DNA from: Alentia gelatinosa
Lineage: Eukaryota > Annelida > Polychaeta > Phyllodocida > Polynoidae
Assembly (NCBI GenBank): GCA_950022655.1
Contig: OX465582.1
Span: 97,168,704 to 97,232,703, forward strand
DNA length: 64,000 nucleotides
Reading direction: 5' to 3'
The notes under the pieces were generated by a model. The model ran no database searches. It had not been told where the DNA came from and saw only the letters and a list, made by a program, of their open reading frames with translations. Both the position numbers and the translations under genes were made by a program. Below, in pieces: positions 20,492 to 32,540 of the stretch (positions are counted from its first letter, which is position 1; every line of letters begins with the position of its first letter).

Positions 20492-22244
20492 TCAGGGATT
20501 ATGTTTTGGTTTACGAATCGTGATAAATATGTTCCTGAATTGTGCACGTGGCTGATGCTCCAGACTCAGCTGCTTTGCTTGATCAAGACACCTCTTCATC
20601 TGCAAATTAAAGATAAACTATAGGCTTTCCAAGTTCCTTATTTGTTATTTCTAGAAAATCAACAGTAAGAACATTATGATTGATAAAAATTCTAGATAAT
20701 CAAGAGTAGCCTTTTTCTATTATATTGTACGTCCAATCTTTGTACTCCAAAGATTGAAAAAAAACCAAGGTGTTATAGAGTAGCAAAATCCGTTTGTATC
20801 TTATAAGACAATGTGGTAGAGATATTCAATTCATATCTGACATCTAAAGATAAAACACGATGTTTCTAAATCATACAACAAAATACATGTATGATGCTTG
20901 AATCAAGCTGACAATGAGACAATCCACAAATTACATTGGAAAGTGATAGTCAAACATGTTTTCGTCAGTTAACACAACACAACTGACCACTGGTCAACCT
21001 TGTGTATAACATATCGTTTAACAGAACATGAAAAGCTATAACTGCAAAAGGTAACTTATTTTTGTTTATTATTATGAGCACATAAATTTATCACACGACG
21101 GTCTTCCATTTATGGCATATCAGCTGCTACATCTAGATAAAGTTTTATATGATCTATCAACAGAGGTGACTCATAAGTATGCAGTTTATATTTCATAATA
21201 ATACATTGTATAACATATTACAATATTAAACCACCACCCAATACTTGTTGGAGAATTGATGAGAAATGATATGACATGGTTTGTGACACATAGTGTGACT
21301 TTGGTATAAGATATTATGAATATGATTAGATACCTATGCAATCCATTCTCTCATTTCATAAAAGGTTCATGGTATGACTTGTGATTTTTTTAGCCTTACC
21401 GTAAAGCAATTTTTGAAGGGGCTGTCTTTATTTCCCGATCCAGCTTATTCCATAATTTCCCCCCACGGTATTTTGGAGATTTTTGTCACAAATTCAGTTC
21501 TTGGTTTAAGTAGACGAAAACTTCATTATCAATCATTACCTTGAAATAGAATTTAGAATAAATTATAAAGTTTACTCACAGCCTCTTCATCCACTTTGGC
21601 AGGATCAAACTCCATCGTGTACCTCAACATTCGTTCATCGGGTTCAGAAAGTTGCATATAACAGGGAACGAAGTATTCTAAGTGCAGAACAAAAATTAAA
21701 TAATAACATACATTTAAGGGCAAATTTATACATATTTGTACATTAGAAGGTTCCACGAATGAGCAGTGGTTTCTTCACGTATTTATCTCGACCATTGGAG
21801 TAGCTCAAATGTTCTTTCGCCATCAATTCGATTTGTAATAACTTCAAAGATCCTACTCAGACTAAACATACATCAGAAAAGTGTGCGACAAATGTTTATG
21901 ATATCAATTAAAGTGTCACCTTCACAATCCTTTTCTCGATTATTTAAGATGGTATATCGACAATAACTCTCATTATACATTACAAAAAAATGCCAATGAT
22001 TCTAGTGATTCCCTTACCTTATTGCTGTTAAACATTCAATTATAGCAAATGGAGAAATACGTAACGATAATTTTCAAAATATAAAGCCTCACCCTTATAG
22101 TCAGCTAATCCAGCGGCTTCAAGATCAGCCTTTAGCTCCTGTTGGAAGTATTCCTTTTCTCCATCTTTATATGCGTAACGTTCAACTAGAGAGTAAGATA
22201 ATGGTTGAAAATTAGAAGCTCTACAGAAGTTACACGTCCCGAGC

Positions 22245-22287
<43 letters not shown>

Positions 22288-22462
22288 TTTATAAAACCTT
22301 ACTGCACTGTAATATAACCTCACTGTATGGCACTGCCATGAAAAACAATTGCGTTATAATTGAGGCAACTACCTCTTTATTGGGCCGTTATTGTAGTATA
22401 CTACCAATACAAAGAGTATAATTTCACTTGTACTGCACATCAGACCCAATAAAGTAATCTTG

Positions 22463-22522
<60 letters not shown>

Positions 22523-24580
22523 AAAAAAAGGAAAACCATCAGACATAGAAATATGGCACCGCTACCTTGTCTACAATGCGTTATTCACGTTATCATTATT
22601 TGTAACATTATAGATAACATAATAGATTTCCAAAGTACTAGGACATTTCTATATATATAATAGCGATTGTAAGGAAATCATAAATAGTATAGATGCTCAT
22701 ACTTTTTATGCAAGGGGTGCTTATATAAGGGTAGACTTGACTTACATAAACGGGCGTAAATGAAGTCGTCACACGTATGATTAATGACGAGCAAACCTCC
22801 AGGTTTGAGCCACTCCATCATGTCCTTAATGATGGCCTTTTTGTCGTCCATGTACCAGATCACCTGAATGGCCAACACCAAGTCCACCCGGTCTTCATCG
22901 CCACATGGCCCCGTCCACTTCGGTATGGGTTCCGACACCAGCGATGCCTGAAAGGGAGCGTATATATACAGTAAAACTCCGCCTACGGGACACATCGCTT
23001 AAGGGGGGTAACCCCGCTTAAGGGGGCACTTTTTTCGGAACAAAAATCTTTATTTGGTTTATCTTAACCCCGCTTAATTCACATGGAGAAGCCACGTTTA
23101 TTATATAACGATTCATACGAGTCGGGATCGAGCTCTGAGTTTTGGCTCCGGACTTCACTCGGCTTCGCCTCATGAAGTCACTATGCCAAACTCCAGCCGT
23201 GGCATTCGGTGGCCAAAATTAAAACTCATACAATTTTACGATAGCATCTAACAGCACCCCTTCGACGTGAGTAGGGTATGAACAAGAATACCTGCCTGTA
23301 CTTGAGGGCAGTTCTCCCTCAGAAGCTCCGCCAGAGTCCGCCTGTTTTCATCATCGGGTTCAACACCAGTATAGTGAGTCAGTCTTGGCATGCAGTGTTT
23401 GATGACCTCTGTGTCCACATCACCAATACCTAATCAAATAGTGTAAGGGTTATTCAACGGAATGCAATTTCTATCTCAACATATATTCTAATCGTCCTGA
23501 ATTTGTAATTGTCAGAAAATGACGTCATGCAGGCGTGTTTGCATTGAATGTGGTGTTCAATCCAAAGGCATAACTACATGGTGATGTCCATAATATTGAG
23601 CAATGGTATGAGTATCATCATCGGGTGCTTCCAAACAGGGTAGCCAAGGGAATCGAGTTTGACTCGATAATTGGTGGTTGACCACTAAGTTTATTGTATG
23701 GGTTCATTTTTATCTATATACAAACTTTAATGGGAAATTACATCATTTAACATTCCTTCACTATTATTAAAGACAGTGAAAGATCTGCCTACGAACAGAT
23801 CTGCCTTTTTTGATAATTAAAAAAAAACCCATTCTGAACCACAAAAAACAAACAAACACCAATGACTTGTGTTTATTCTCATTAGATACTAAATTGATAT
23901 AAAAATCCTTCCTTGATAGCTCTGCTCGACGTATCAATAATACTTACGAAAAACTAAATTATCGTGCGGTATACATACCTTGTCCTCGATTTACTGATTG
24001 GTAGAGCATGCAATTTGAAATGTGCTATTTGGAGCTAATACATTGATAAATATAAATGGACCCTGAAATGAAAAAAGAACGACAGCTAGCAATAGCTGAA
24101 TTTACTTAGATTTATAGATTTATAAGCTCCCTAGCTCAAGGGACAATAGCTCAGGCGACAATAATGGCTTTTTTTCTTCTTTTCTTAAGCTCTTTATATC
24201 AGTGCATCGAAACATATACTTCGGCATCGCCGTGATTCGCTCGAAGACTGCTATGGGTACAAAATAGTTGTTACATCTTAGTTCATCTGAGACAAATGAT
24301 CGCTTGCTTCTTCATCTCCATAGGTATCCATATTCAATATTTCGGCGTCGTACAAATAGTTATTTTCTATCTGCAAGTTTATGATGATTTGTATTCATAT
24401 CTGATTTGGTCAAGAAGATGAAAAAATAATCCAACCTGCTCCAATGCTAATCATTGTCTGAACGGTGCCCAGATTGAAATCCTCCGCCTTCTCCCTGAAG
24501 AAGCCGATATGTTGTTCTTGTTGGTTTGTGCGGGAACGAAACTCATCCCACCACTCCCGAAAGTCGTTCTTCATGGTGAT
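20492..24580 (-). CDS. HNMT-like class I SAM-dependent methyltransferase, six exons
   Basis: Coding exons in order on the minus strand: 24574-24436 (ATG in an ACCATG context; acceptor after 24580), 23429-23296, 22947-22746, 22185-22093, 21677-21580, 20599-20492 (TGA). Phases join without conflict to give about 257 residues, shorter than vertebrate histamine N-methyltransferase (about 290). SAM motif I is MISIGAGIGDVD, split by intron 1; the acidic ligand is in YTGVEPDD; motif II lies in RVDLVLAIQVIWYM; LKPGGLLVINH is the usual post-motif strand. Start DFREWWDEFRSRTNQQEQH resembles the HNMT N-terminal helix. The substrate is not provable: histamine or another small amine. Donors are TAT/GTAAGT, AAGG/GTGAGG and GCT/GTGAGT; intron 2 would need a GC donor (CAG/GCAGGT) or, alternatively, GTACAG at 23301. 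A 5' non-coding exon upstream is implied. Confidence 0.75.
22240..22290. repeat. (GA)n microsatellite in intron 3
   Basis: GA-dinucleotide run between exons 3 and 4 of the methyltransferase gene. A second, longer (GA)n run follows at about 22466-22520. Confidence 0.9.
22466..22520. repeat. (GA)n microsatellite
   Basis: About 55 bases of uninterrupted GA; the Arg-Glu repeat frame across it is an artefact. Confidence 0.95.
23095..23260. mobile_element. Foldback element in methyltransferase intron 2
   Basis: Palindromic core of the same type as 37460-37790 but in the opposite orientation. Shared words are TTTTGGCTCCGGACTTC-like, ATGCCAAACTCCAG and GTGGCCAAAATTAAAA-like. Apex CACTCGGCTTCGCCTCATGA at 23156-23175, identical to the apex of the 37.5-kb copy read on the other strand. 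Confidence 0.7.
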
Positions 24581-24697
24581 CTGTTGAACAAAATATATCC
24601 TGGCGTTAACTCTCATAGGTTTCCTTGTATCGCAAATAGAAATAACAAATTCAAATTGATATGATTACCTACGTATATATTCTCAATGCTGAGGACA

Positions 24698-24699
<2 letters not shown>

Positions 24700-24762
<63 letters not shown>
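24700..24762. repeat. (TA)n microsatellite
   Basis: About 60 bases of uninterrupted alternating TA, just upstream of methyltransferase exon 1. Confidence 0.95.
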
Positions 24763-24764
<2 letters not shown>

Positions 24765-25364
24765 ATATCTACTACAGGTTCAAGCATTCAGTCCTTTATA
24801 ATATGGAACAACATGCTAGAAATTAAGACATGCTAGAAATGAAGGTTACGTGATTTATAAGCAAACCATATCTAAATAATGAAAAGAAGATTTCTGAGAA
24901 GTATCCATATCTGAAAAGTAGCTAATGTCTGGAGTGGAATCTTATTAATAATAGTTCAATTTCATCACATATGTCTAGAATATTGATTTTAAGATTGATA
25001 AATGTGCTAGTACTGGACCGTACGAAAGTAACCAAAGGTGGAGGGAATTGGAAAGCAAAATGGGGATGGGTGGGATGGGTGGGTCCTGCAAGTCGGGGAA
25101 GAGGAAGGGGGCCTTAACAACCAAAGAATGTAATTTTCCAAAATCTTGGCGGACTGCTACGATTGTCCCAATATAAAAGTCAGCAGAGACAAATTCACAA
25201 CTAGCGTCCTATATCTTTGTTTCCCTTCTAAAGCAAGATATCAGAAAAGCTGACAATTTATTATATACCCATGCAGTATATTTGATAATTACATACTGCT
25301 GCTCCATATGCACTATAAATTGTATACTGAACTCTGTGCAGTAAACTGGTTTACTTTGAAACGT

Positions 25365-25397
25365 TGAAACGTTGAAACACTGAAACGTTGAAACACC
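25365..25397. repeat. Short tandem repeat, GAAACGTT unit
   Basis: Four to five copies of a GAAACGTT/GAAACACT 9-10 base unit. Confidence 0.8.
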
Positions 25398-25479
25398 AGC
25401 ATTGTGTGAGTTTTCTCAGCGACATGTCTTCTCTGCCAATACAAGGTAAGATTTTATCAATTTTGGGTATATGATAAAT

Positions 25480-25611
25480 ATAGAACGACCTACGTTGTAT
25501 AGTTGTAGTTATTAGTTGATTGTAGTTATTTACAGAACTCGGCCTGGGGCCTCGTCCTATAAAAACAACAATTCCCCATCTACTTTTGTAGCATGTACAG
25601 CATGGTTAGGT

Positions 25612-25615
<4 letters not shown>
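25480..25615. mobile_element. Foldback element with AGAACGACCTAC ends
   Basis: Ends ATAGAACGACCTACGTTGTA and TGTACAGCATGGTTAGGTC are imperfect inverted copies. Apex region ACTCGGCCTGGGGCCTCGTC at 25538-25557. The same right end (GTACAGCATGGTCAGGACG) closes the foldback at 49205-49340. It is followed directly by an (AT)n tract at 25616-25672. Confidence 0.6.

Positions 25616-25672
<57 letters not shown>
25616..25672. repeat. (AT)n microsatellite
   Basis: Pure alternating run of more than 50 bases. Confidence 0.95.
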
Positions 25673-25673
<1 letters not shown>

Positions 25674-25739
25674 CTATGTTAATCATATATAATAATATAT
25701 ATATATATACATACTAAGTGATAGAAAGTTTGCATTTCG

Positions 25740-26081
25740 GCCAGGATTTGGTAACAATGATGCTGTATTCAGCTTGATGTTTGATTTATAAATTTCCATC
25801 ATACATATTACTAGTTCACTAGTTCTATAGCATCCATGTTTATACTGTATTTTGTCGAGTGAAGGATCTAAGTGTCCATCAAAAATAGGCAGCAATAATC
25901 TCATCATTGTATTGATCTTTATTGTTTGAACTGGTATGTGGTAGTTGTTATTAACTCTTCTTCCTTTAACATCTTGCAGAAATGATATTATGGATACCTC
26001 ATTGTAATTGAATCTTCCTGATCTCAACAAATGCTGCCATTTGATTAAAAAGAATATGGAGTTGCTGTAACTTATATGCAT
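25740..26081 (-). pseudogene. Possible decayed LINE reverse-transcriptase fragment
   Basis: The minus-strand frame contains TIKINTMMRLLLPIFDG, then DKIQYKHGCYRTSELVICM. This resembles, from family knowledge, the LINE RT pattern of a basic-hydrophobic helix followed by Q-(Y/S)-G-F-(R/K)-x-x-x-S-T, with the usual GF replaced. Weak; the frame start lies in AT-rich sequence and no YxDD motif is present. Confidence 0.25.
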
Positions 26082-26129
26082 TAACTATCAAAGTGAAAAA
26101 GGCAAAGGGAAGGTGAAAAACGTGGGAAA

Positions 26130-26310
26130 TCTTTCATTGAAGATACCTGATGGTCTTGTCGCAACTGTATTAAGTTACAACTATTTGGTAGTGACACTTG
26201 ACACTCAGTTGTCTTGGTCATCAAGTGTTAAGCAGGTCGTAGCTTGAGTAACAGGTTGTTTACATTGAGCATGATATGTGACATGTTGACCCTTGATGGA
26301 GCAAGACGAA
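26130..26310 (+). pseudogene. LINE ORF2 C-terminal fragment
   Basis: The plus-strand translation reads LSYNYLVVTLDTQLSWSSSV and then a stop, with a continuation (MLTLDGARRIYL) in another frame. The Y-L-x-V-x-L-D-x-x-L-x-W-x-x-H/S-V pattern is the signature of the region after the RT domain of non-LTR retrotransposons. Stops and frame changes show a dead copy. Opposite strand to the possible RT fragment just upstream, so the two are probably separate insertions. Confidence 0.55.
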
Positions 26311-26357
26311 TTTATCTGTCAAATTGACTTTTTTTTTTTTTTTTTTTTTTTTCTCAG

Positions 26358-26518
26358 TAGATTCAGATACAGGGCAGTCTGCGTACTTGCAGGTTTTGTG
26401 TGCCGCTGTAGGGCAGTATTTCACATCAGTCAACAACGACGTTCATCATTTATACATTGTAGACCGACAATTGTCGGGTGATATTCTAAATGAGCTTAAT
26501 GGAATGAGATGGATTTAA
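26358..26518 (+). CDS. Exon-like segment after a T-tract, unrecognised
   Basis: A run of more than 20 T followed by CTCAG forms a strong-looking acceptor. The following 53 codons read DSDTGQSAYLQVLCAAVGQ and VNNDVHHLYIVDRQLSG and stop with TAA. The peptide is balanced and protein-like, but it lies between transposon remnants and I do not recognise it. It could be a further retroelement fragment. Confidence 0.22.
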
Positions 26519-26999
26519 TAGTCTTGCATTACATTGAGTCATCACATTGGATTACTGTGGTTTATTTATTCTGTCTTTTAAAGAACTCGACATGCAATCA
26601 ATACTGAGACTCTCGGGGAATATGTGTGGTCTAAGGCTGATCAATACAAGGTCAAACAACCACAGATGTACAAGCAAGGTGTCATTTCAGGTTAATTGAC
26701 AATCAAGAGAAGTAGGAGCTACTGAAACTATTATTCAAGACATTGAAAGCTTAGCCACTTGTGTCGACAGCTCAGAATGCAAAACTAGAAGTTGCATTTC
26801 CATCAAACTGATCCTATAGATACCCCAGAATAGCTTATTTTTCCAATAAGGCCCTTCATGTTAAGGTGTTAAATTATGGGACACTGTCAGCTATTCATCA
26901 ACACTTGATACCAGGAATCACTTCAAACGTAATAGAGATGGGAAAATAAGGGAGGGAAACTGAAGGGAGAAAGAGGAGACATACATATTCAGCCATTGA

Positions 27000-27075
27000 G
27001 AGAAAGAGATGCAAAAGAAAGAAAGAAAGAAAGAAAGAAAGAAGGGAAAGAGAAGAGGGAGAGAGAAAGATGGGC
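27000..27075. repeat. (GAAA)n and purine-rich tract
   Basis: About seven AAAG units at 27017-27043 inside a wider GA-rich region; both-strand frames across it (KERKKERK, LSFFLSFF) are composition artefacts. Confidence 0.9.
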
Positions 27076-28384
27076 GGAGAGAGAAAGAGAGATGGACCAA
27101 GTAAGAGAGCGCTACACTGAGATTGAAAGTAATAGAGAAAGTAGAAGAGAATCCCACCACAATGTCTGGCAGATTTGTGTACAGGGGGATAACCTGTTAC
27201 ACCGTCATGAGCATGCCTGGGATTTGTAACTCTGACCGAATAATGTGCCAACACTGTGGTCAGCCCAGACATACGACCCAGTCATTCGATTAACAATGCG
27301 TATAGACCCTACAGTAGTTACACAAAGGGGGTCGGATGGGAGGTACATTGATGCCAGATGTGCACTAATTAATCATTACATCTAGGTTCGTGTAGCATTA
27401 GTTGTCCTGAGCTAAGGCGGGGTTTATTGCCACACCCGATTCTCCCTTACTAAGACCGATATTCCGATCAATAGGATATACTCATAGTTTTCAATCTTAC
27501 ATTCTTCAGCAATACAGTATGTATTATTGATCAAGGCAAGACCATTCAGTATATACACTCATGTAGTCACATTCTAAAATTATTGAATTTCTCTATTGTG
27601 GTTCCTGTAATATGATAGATTAACTAAGAAATGATAAATCTGATAGTGGACATTACGTTTAACCTATACAAATAAGGGAAAAGGTAATTATGTTGTTTTG
27701 AGGAGCTTCAAACACCTGATGGCCAAATCAGGTGCCTTTTATTTTATCAAAGTTATTCAGTAGTTTGTCATACAAAAAGATCTTCAACCAGATCTTCAAA
27801 CTAAACTTCCAAGTACGCTGGTCATTTTGCCACAATGTTAAAGCTACTAGCAAGTGATATATGAATACTGGTAGAAATGATAGATATTTAGAAGGGACAG
27901 TAAAAGGGTTTGAAGCGACTGCTGAAGTATGACCAGCTGTCCAATTATAGATCGTGTGTCTCTAAGGATACTACTTGTAATGATTGAACAAACGCGGGAG
28001 TGGCTGAAAAAGATCTATCCAGGCGTGGAAAATGTGAACAGTCTGACTTGTAACTGAACACTTAGATTAGAAAATAAATACAAAGCAGTGATGAAATCCG
28101 GCGCGACAGTTCTGAGAGTTTTTCTTTCTCTTTTTGTATAGAGATATAATCCCCAATCAACCGCCTGAAGAGGTCTTATCAATTAAGACGAAACGCACAG
28201 CACAACTTAATATTTTCCCCATATCCCGGTGTCCAACTGAATCCCGAAGAATTATTAACGTGTTGTTAGGTTTTTCAGAGAAAACTAATTAGGACACAGG
28301 TTTTTCTTTCTCGATTTAGAGTGGTGGACAAATTTGTCCACTTGGTTTAATAATGTTCAAGCCATAGTTGTCATAGATAACAAT

Positions 28385-29255
28385 TCTCCCGTTGTATATA
28401 ATTCTGATGCGTGAAATACTGGATACGGAGCTATTTTTGGCCCATATTGGCTTGCAGTTCAGTAGAACGAAATGGATAGAAATCTCATTCCCATATATCA
28501 TTGGGTTGAATCGCCTTTGATATCAATCCCCAAAAACATTGATATCCAAGAATTTTGTCCCAATGTTGTTAGTATTTGTAGGTGGGTAGAAAACTGGACA
28601 ATTTTCTTTTATAGTCACAATATCGAAGTTGCAGTTGCTTTTAATTCAGGTAGAAGTGAGAAAAGGTCCTCAATGATTCTCTTAAGGATTATATTTTGGC
28701 TAGCAGTTATGTTTATTTTGCAAGAGAAATGGTATCATATTCCAGGGAATTTGACTGTAGAAGCCAATGTACTTTCAGGAATCTCTGGTAATGGTTTCCT
28801 GCCTTTACATGTCTGTTGTAGCACAGACAGAATCGGATTATGCCAGGGAATTGGACCGAAAGGCAGCCAGCATTTGTGCCATGGCCTGGGCCCCATCTAC
28901 CTGGAGAACGAAAGCCAGCCAATGGAAGAGGTCTCTAAACTTTGCAATTTAGTGACCACACCGCCACTCACTACAACTACTAAGTGGTTGTGTCGATATC
29001 TTGTACATTTATCATCGTCTTCATCTTATAGATCGTTCGACAATTTTAATTGTGGTGTTTTCTCAAGAAACAAACATTACGGTTACAATGTTTATCACTT
29101 CAGATCTTATTTTGAAGTGTCTTATACTTTGTCTGGTTTGAAAAGAATGCTGGGTAACCCAGAGCCATCTAGGCCAACTTTATCTGCTAATGATGAAGTT
29201 CATATGTTCCATTATGTTTATTTAGCAAATCAAAATGAGATTTGTACATGAGCAG
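28385..29255 (+). pseudogene. DIRS-like retrotransposon fossil: RNase H plus start of tyrosine recombinase
   Basis: Reading through stops and frame changes, the first part gives SDA (stop) NTGYGAIFG, matching the first catalytic Asp of RNase H. NIEVAVAFNSGRSEKRSS follows (the usual D of the DN pair is changed), then WYHIPGNLTVEANVLS, the RNase H end. Then, in a second frame at about 28845-28952, ARELDRKAASICAMAWAPST precedes SQWKRSLNFA, the N-terminal core-binding helix of a tyrosine recombinase. The original frame continues with KWLCRYLVHLSSSSSY and VYHFRSYFEVSYTLSG up to the stop at 29251. The recombinase catalytic half is missing. It is a different lineage from the two GC-rich Ngaro-type elements. 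Confidence 0.7.
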
Positions 29256-29320
29256 CAATTGTCACAAGTATTTAATCTACCTTGAGAAAGAGTAATTTGG
29301 AGAGACGGGTCTAAAGCCCA

Positions 29321-29630
29321 ATGCCCATCTACCGATTTCAGAACATTCATGTACCCTTGTCGGCGACAAATGGACGTTAATTTGTCTCAGGTGAGGCATC
29401 CTAACAGTGTCGGCCGAAGTCGGTAGATGTAGGACAGCTAGGAAAGGATGAGCCACCGATTAGTAGACTGATTTGCTTAGGAATGATACCCACCATCCCC
29501 TCTCCTCGATGTCTGCCGGTCGAGCCAAGGCTTATGTAATTTGGCTGCGACAAGTTCACTGACTCCTATACGATATGCGAACTAATCGTTCAATCCTGAA
29601 TCAGTAGATCTGGGCATTGTGCTTAACCAT
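29321..29630. mobile_element. MITE-like element with AATGCCCA ends
   Basis: The left end GCCCAATGCCCATCTACCGA and the right end, which reads on the opposite strand GCACAATGCCCAGATCTACT, form terminal inverted repeats of about 20 bp. The right end is followed by GCTTAACC. Internal inverted words (ACCGATTTC / GAAGTCGGTAG) add structure. No ORF. Confidence 0.55.
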
Positions 29631-29639
29631 TAGGGCTCA

Positions 29640-32330
29640 CTGCCGGTTTCAGTTTGAACTTTAATAATCTAAGGATCTATCATTGTGTTCTCCAGTATTC
29701 ATGTTAGAACAAGGACCAAGTTTAGTTTCATTAGGCGCTCATTTGTTGAAGAGTCTAACTGCATTTATATATCTAACTAAACTCTTCCAACAAAGAATTA
29801 TTTCTGATTCAGGGGTATCTGATAATCTATTTTCATTTTAATTTGTCGTTGAAGTCAATCAGAGACTCCCAAACTGCATAAATTGTCGTTGTAGTATATC
29901 GTTACTATCAATGATGATGAACTAATTGTAATTATTAATAATTGAAAAAGGCTACTCTTGCCGAAACGTTGTGTGTACTACTGTTCCAAATAAAGCCAAT
30001 ATTCAAACCGATTTGGGATAAGTTGTACTTGCTACCATCTACTTATTAATTATTAATAATTAATGTTAAGGGTGCAACCATAGGAGCAAAGGTTCACTGA
30101 CCATACTGCCTGTGTCCACTCACTCAGTCGACGTCGGCCCCTCATGTTAGAGTGTGGAAACTATGTGGGTTATTTTTAGTTGTTTAGTGTTTTCTGTTAC
30201 TTAAGTTCATACTATTTTTTATTGAAGATTATGTCCATTAAAAACGTCGGGAGTCAATCATACATTCTTAAACCATATATTGTAGTTGTCGTATATCCTT
30301 ACTATTTATGCTATATAATATATAAAGAAAATATGACAAAAATCAATTTGACTATATCCCATGTAACTTATCAAAGTGAACGCCAACGATTTAATTAAGG
30401 GTTCATGAACACAGCTAGGCTTTAGAGAATACAGCTCTGCATAACCCAATATTTGCAATGAAAGAAAATGCAACAATGAAATGGTGAGCGAGGATATAAC
30501 ATCAAATGCATTAACATGATGTTCATAAGTATAGATTTTCTCTTATGTGCTCAGCTTATAGTCTATACTTGTATAGAAAAGTGAAGAGCATGCATTTGCG
30601 AACAAAGAGTGACACTGTTTACAGGTCAACCAACTGTTACATTGTATTTTACTCACCTTTCTGTACTCTGAGTTGCGACTTTGTTGAGTTGGTAAAACCA
30701 AGAGACAACGAAGTGAATAAACCGACTGACGTCCCTGCGTCCACTGTCGTCTGCTCTGCACTCGGCGGCCCTTACTACAGCACGCACACTCTCCACCCGC
30801 AGGTGTACATCACTTTAAACTAGGATCAGCCTCTTAAACTCTGCTTGGTGAGTGTAGTATGCACTGGGCGGAAGGCTAACATACTTGTACTTATAACACT
30901 CCAAGGCTATAGCAATTCAAAGGGATTAATTACACTAATTGGTTCTCTAATCAAACACTTCGTCCGCACACTCAAAGTTGATTGGCAGTTGATTTGATTT
31001 TAATTGAGGCTCGTCTCCAAACATGACGATTCAAACATGTCAACTGTCCTGTATTAGTGCTATGCATTATGATTTCAAATGTTTATGATCATAGGGGAAG
31101 ATGACCATAAAAGAATGCACAGCAAATCTTTGATCTAATGTGCTCCTAGTTTAAACTGTTGACACTAAGTCAAATTTAATCTGATGCACTGTTTTGGAAG
31201 ACGAAATGCACGTTTTATATAGCGCAGTATGGACTTACAGTTACTGCAGGCTTTGGTGTGACATTTGATGCAGCGCTGCCTTGGTGTACTTTATTTTGGC
31301 ACAAACATACCTCCAATATCAGTTTGCTTATAAATAATCCCTAAAATGTGTTTGTGTATTGGTTCCCGATCATGTGCTTGGAGTCCAGCAGTGAATCTGA
31401 TATATGAAATAGGTAATATGAATGGTCATGTATCATAAACTGATTTTCAATTATTTTCCAATCGCTAAATAACATCTTATCTACAGAAAACCCTTTAAAA
31501 TGCCATCATATCGTTGGACAATAAAGACCACTGCACATTTAATAAGTGTTGACTTGTTTCAAAGGCATTCCGAAGCTCATCTTTAAGAATTGATTTAATC
31601 CGCTATTCGACAATCAGTCGGTAGATATCATTCCTTAGTCTTTCACTTATATCTGATGAAATAGATGTCACACTGATTCAAGGTAAGATGAATCAGTTTA
31701 CCCGGTCGGTACATAATATGCCATATAGTATAGTGCGACCTGATTAGTTCTGGGGAAAGTCGAGGTCTGTCCAGGGGTCCTGTCTACCCACCACATATAG
31801 ATAATCCTTCACCCAACCCCAGACATTTAATGAACGGTTCCTCATCCTAGTCTCTATCGAGGCATGGTCTTGTGACAGATTCCTGGTGCGGTGATGCGAC
31901 TACTTTTAAAATCCATTTTGGCATATTTATGCATGGGATATTTATTATACATAATATATGCGTAATTAAAGTATTCATTTTTATCTCATGAATATAAAAC
32001 TATCCGTATATTCACCCAATGACATGCTAGCTCAAATGATGGGTCGGGTGGTGCTGGGATGGGAAATGGGTGGGAACAGGGTGAATAATGACAGGTCTGG
32101 ATCATGCAATTAACCCCTCGTATTCCCTCACCCTCCCGTAACCTATATTATGATCCGTGGATCTATATCCAATTCGAGCAATTTCAGAAAAATATAGGGC
32201 TATTTCTAGTATCATCGGTCAAACAGGGCACCTCAGGCCATCAGTGAGATGAAATGTAGAATTAAAGACTCTTGATCAATAAATTGATCAATATAATTTG
32301 TATCTTCAAATAACAATTTTTAAGGAAAAT
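29640..32330. other. Non-coding stretch
   Basis: AT-rich sequence with no recognised gene. Near 29944-30000 the words GGCTACTCTTGCCGAAACGTT and AAATAAAGCCAATATTC resemble the 3' tail of some retroelement. Frames at 30545-30823 on both strands are unrecognised. Confidence 0.4.
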
Positions 32331-32336
32331 TATCCT

Positions 32337-32540
32337 TAAGGCCTATTTCCATTGGCCATCAAAAACGGTGTAGAATTTTTGAGTTCTTCTAATAGCCCAT
32401 TTCCATTGGCCGTCACCGATCTACAGTCAGGAACCAAAGACGGACCTTTATCACTACTGAGACACAGTGGATATAGGCTATTAGGGGAACTCATAAAATC
32501 TACACCGTTTTCGTCAGCCAATGGAAACGGGAAAAACACA
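32337..32540. mobile_element. Nested foldback, TTTCCATTGGCC family, copy 2
   Basis: Outer arms: CCTATTTCCATTGGCCATCA through GGTGTAGAATTTTTGAGTTC, matched by GAACTCATAAAATCTACACC and GTCAGCCAATGGAAACGGG. Inside lies a second set starting CCCATTTCCATTGGCCGTCA at about 32397, with the CACCGATCTACAGTCAGGAAC core shared with 3357-3448. It appears to be one member inserted in, or duplicated within, another. Confidence 0.65.

Noticed and set aside
26898..27229. Ser/Leu/Phe-rich and Glu/Arg-rich frames
   Set aside because: Products of a purine-rich microsatellite read on either strand.
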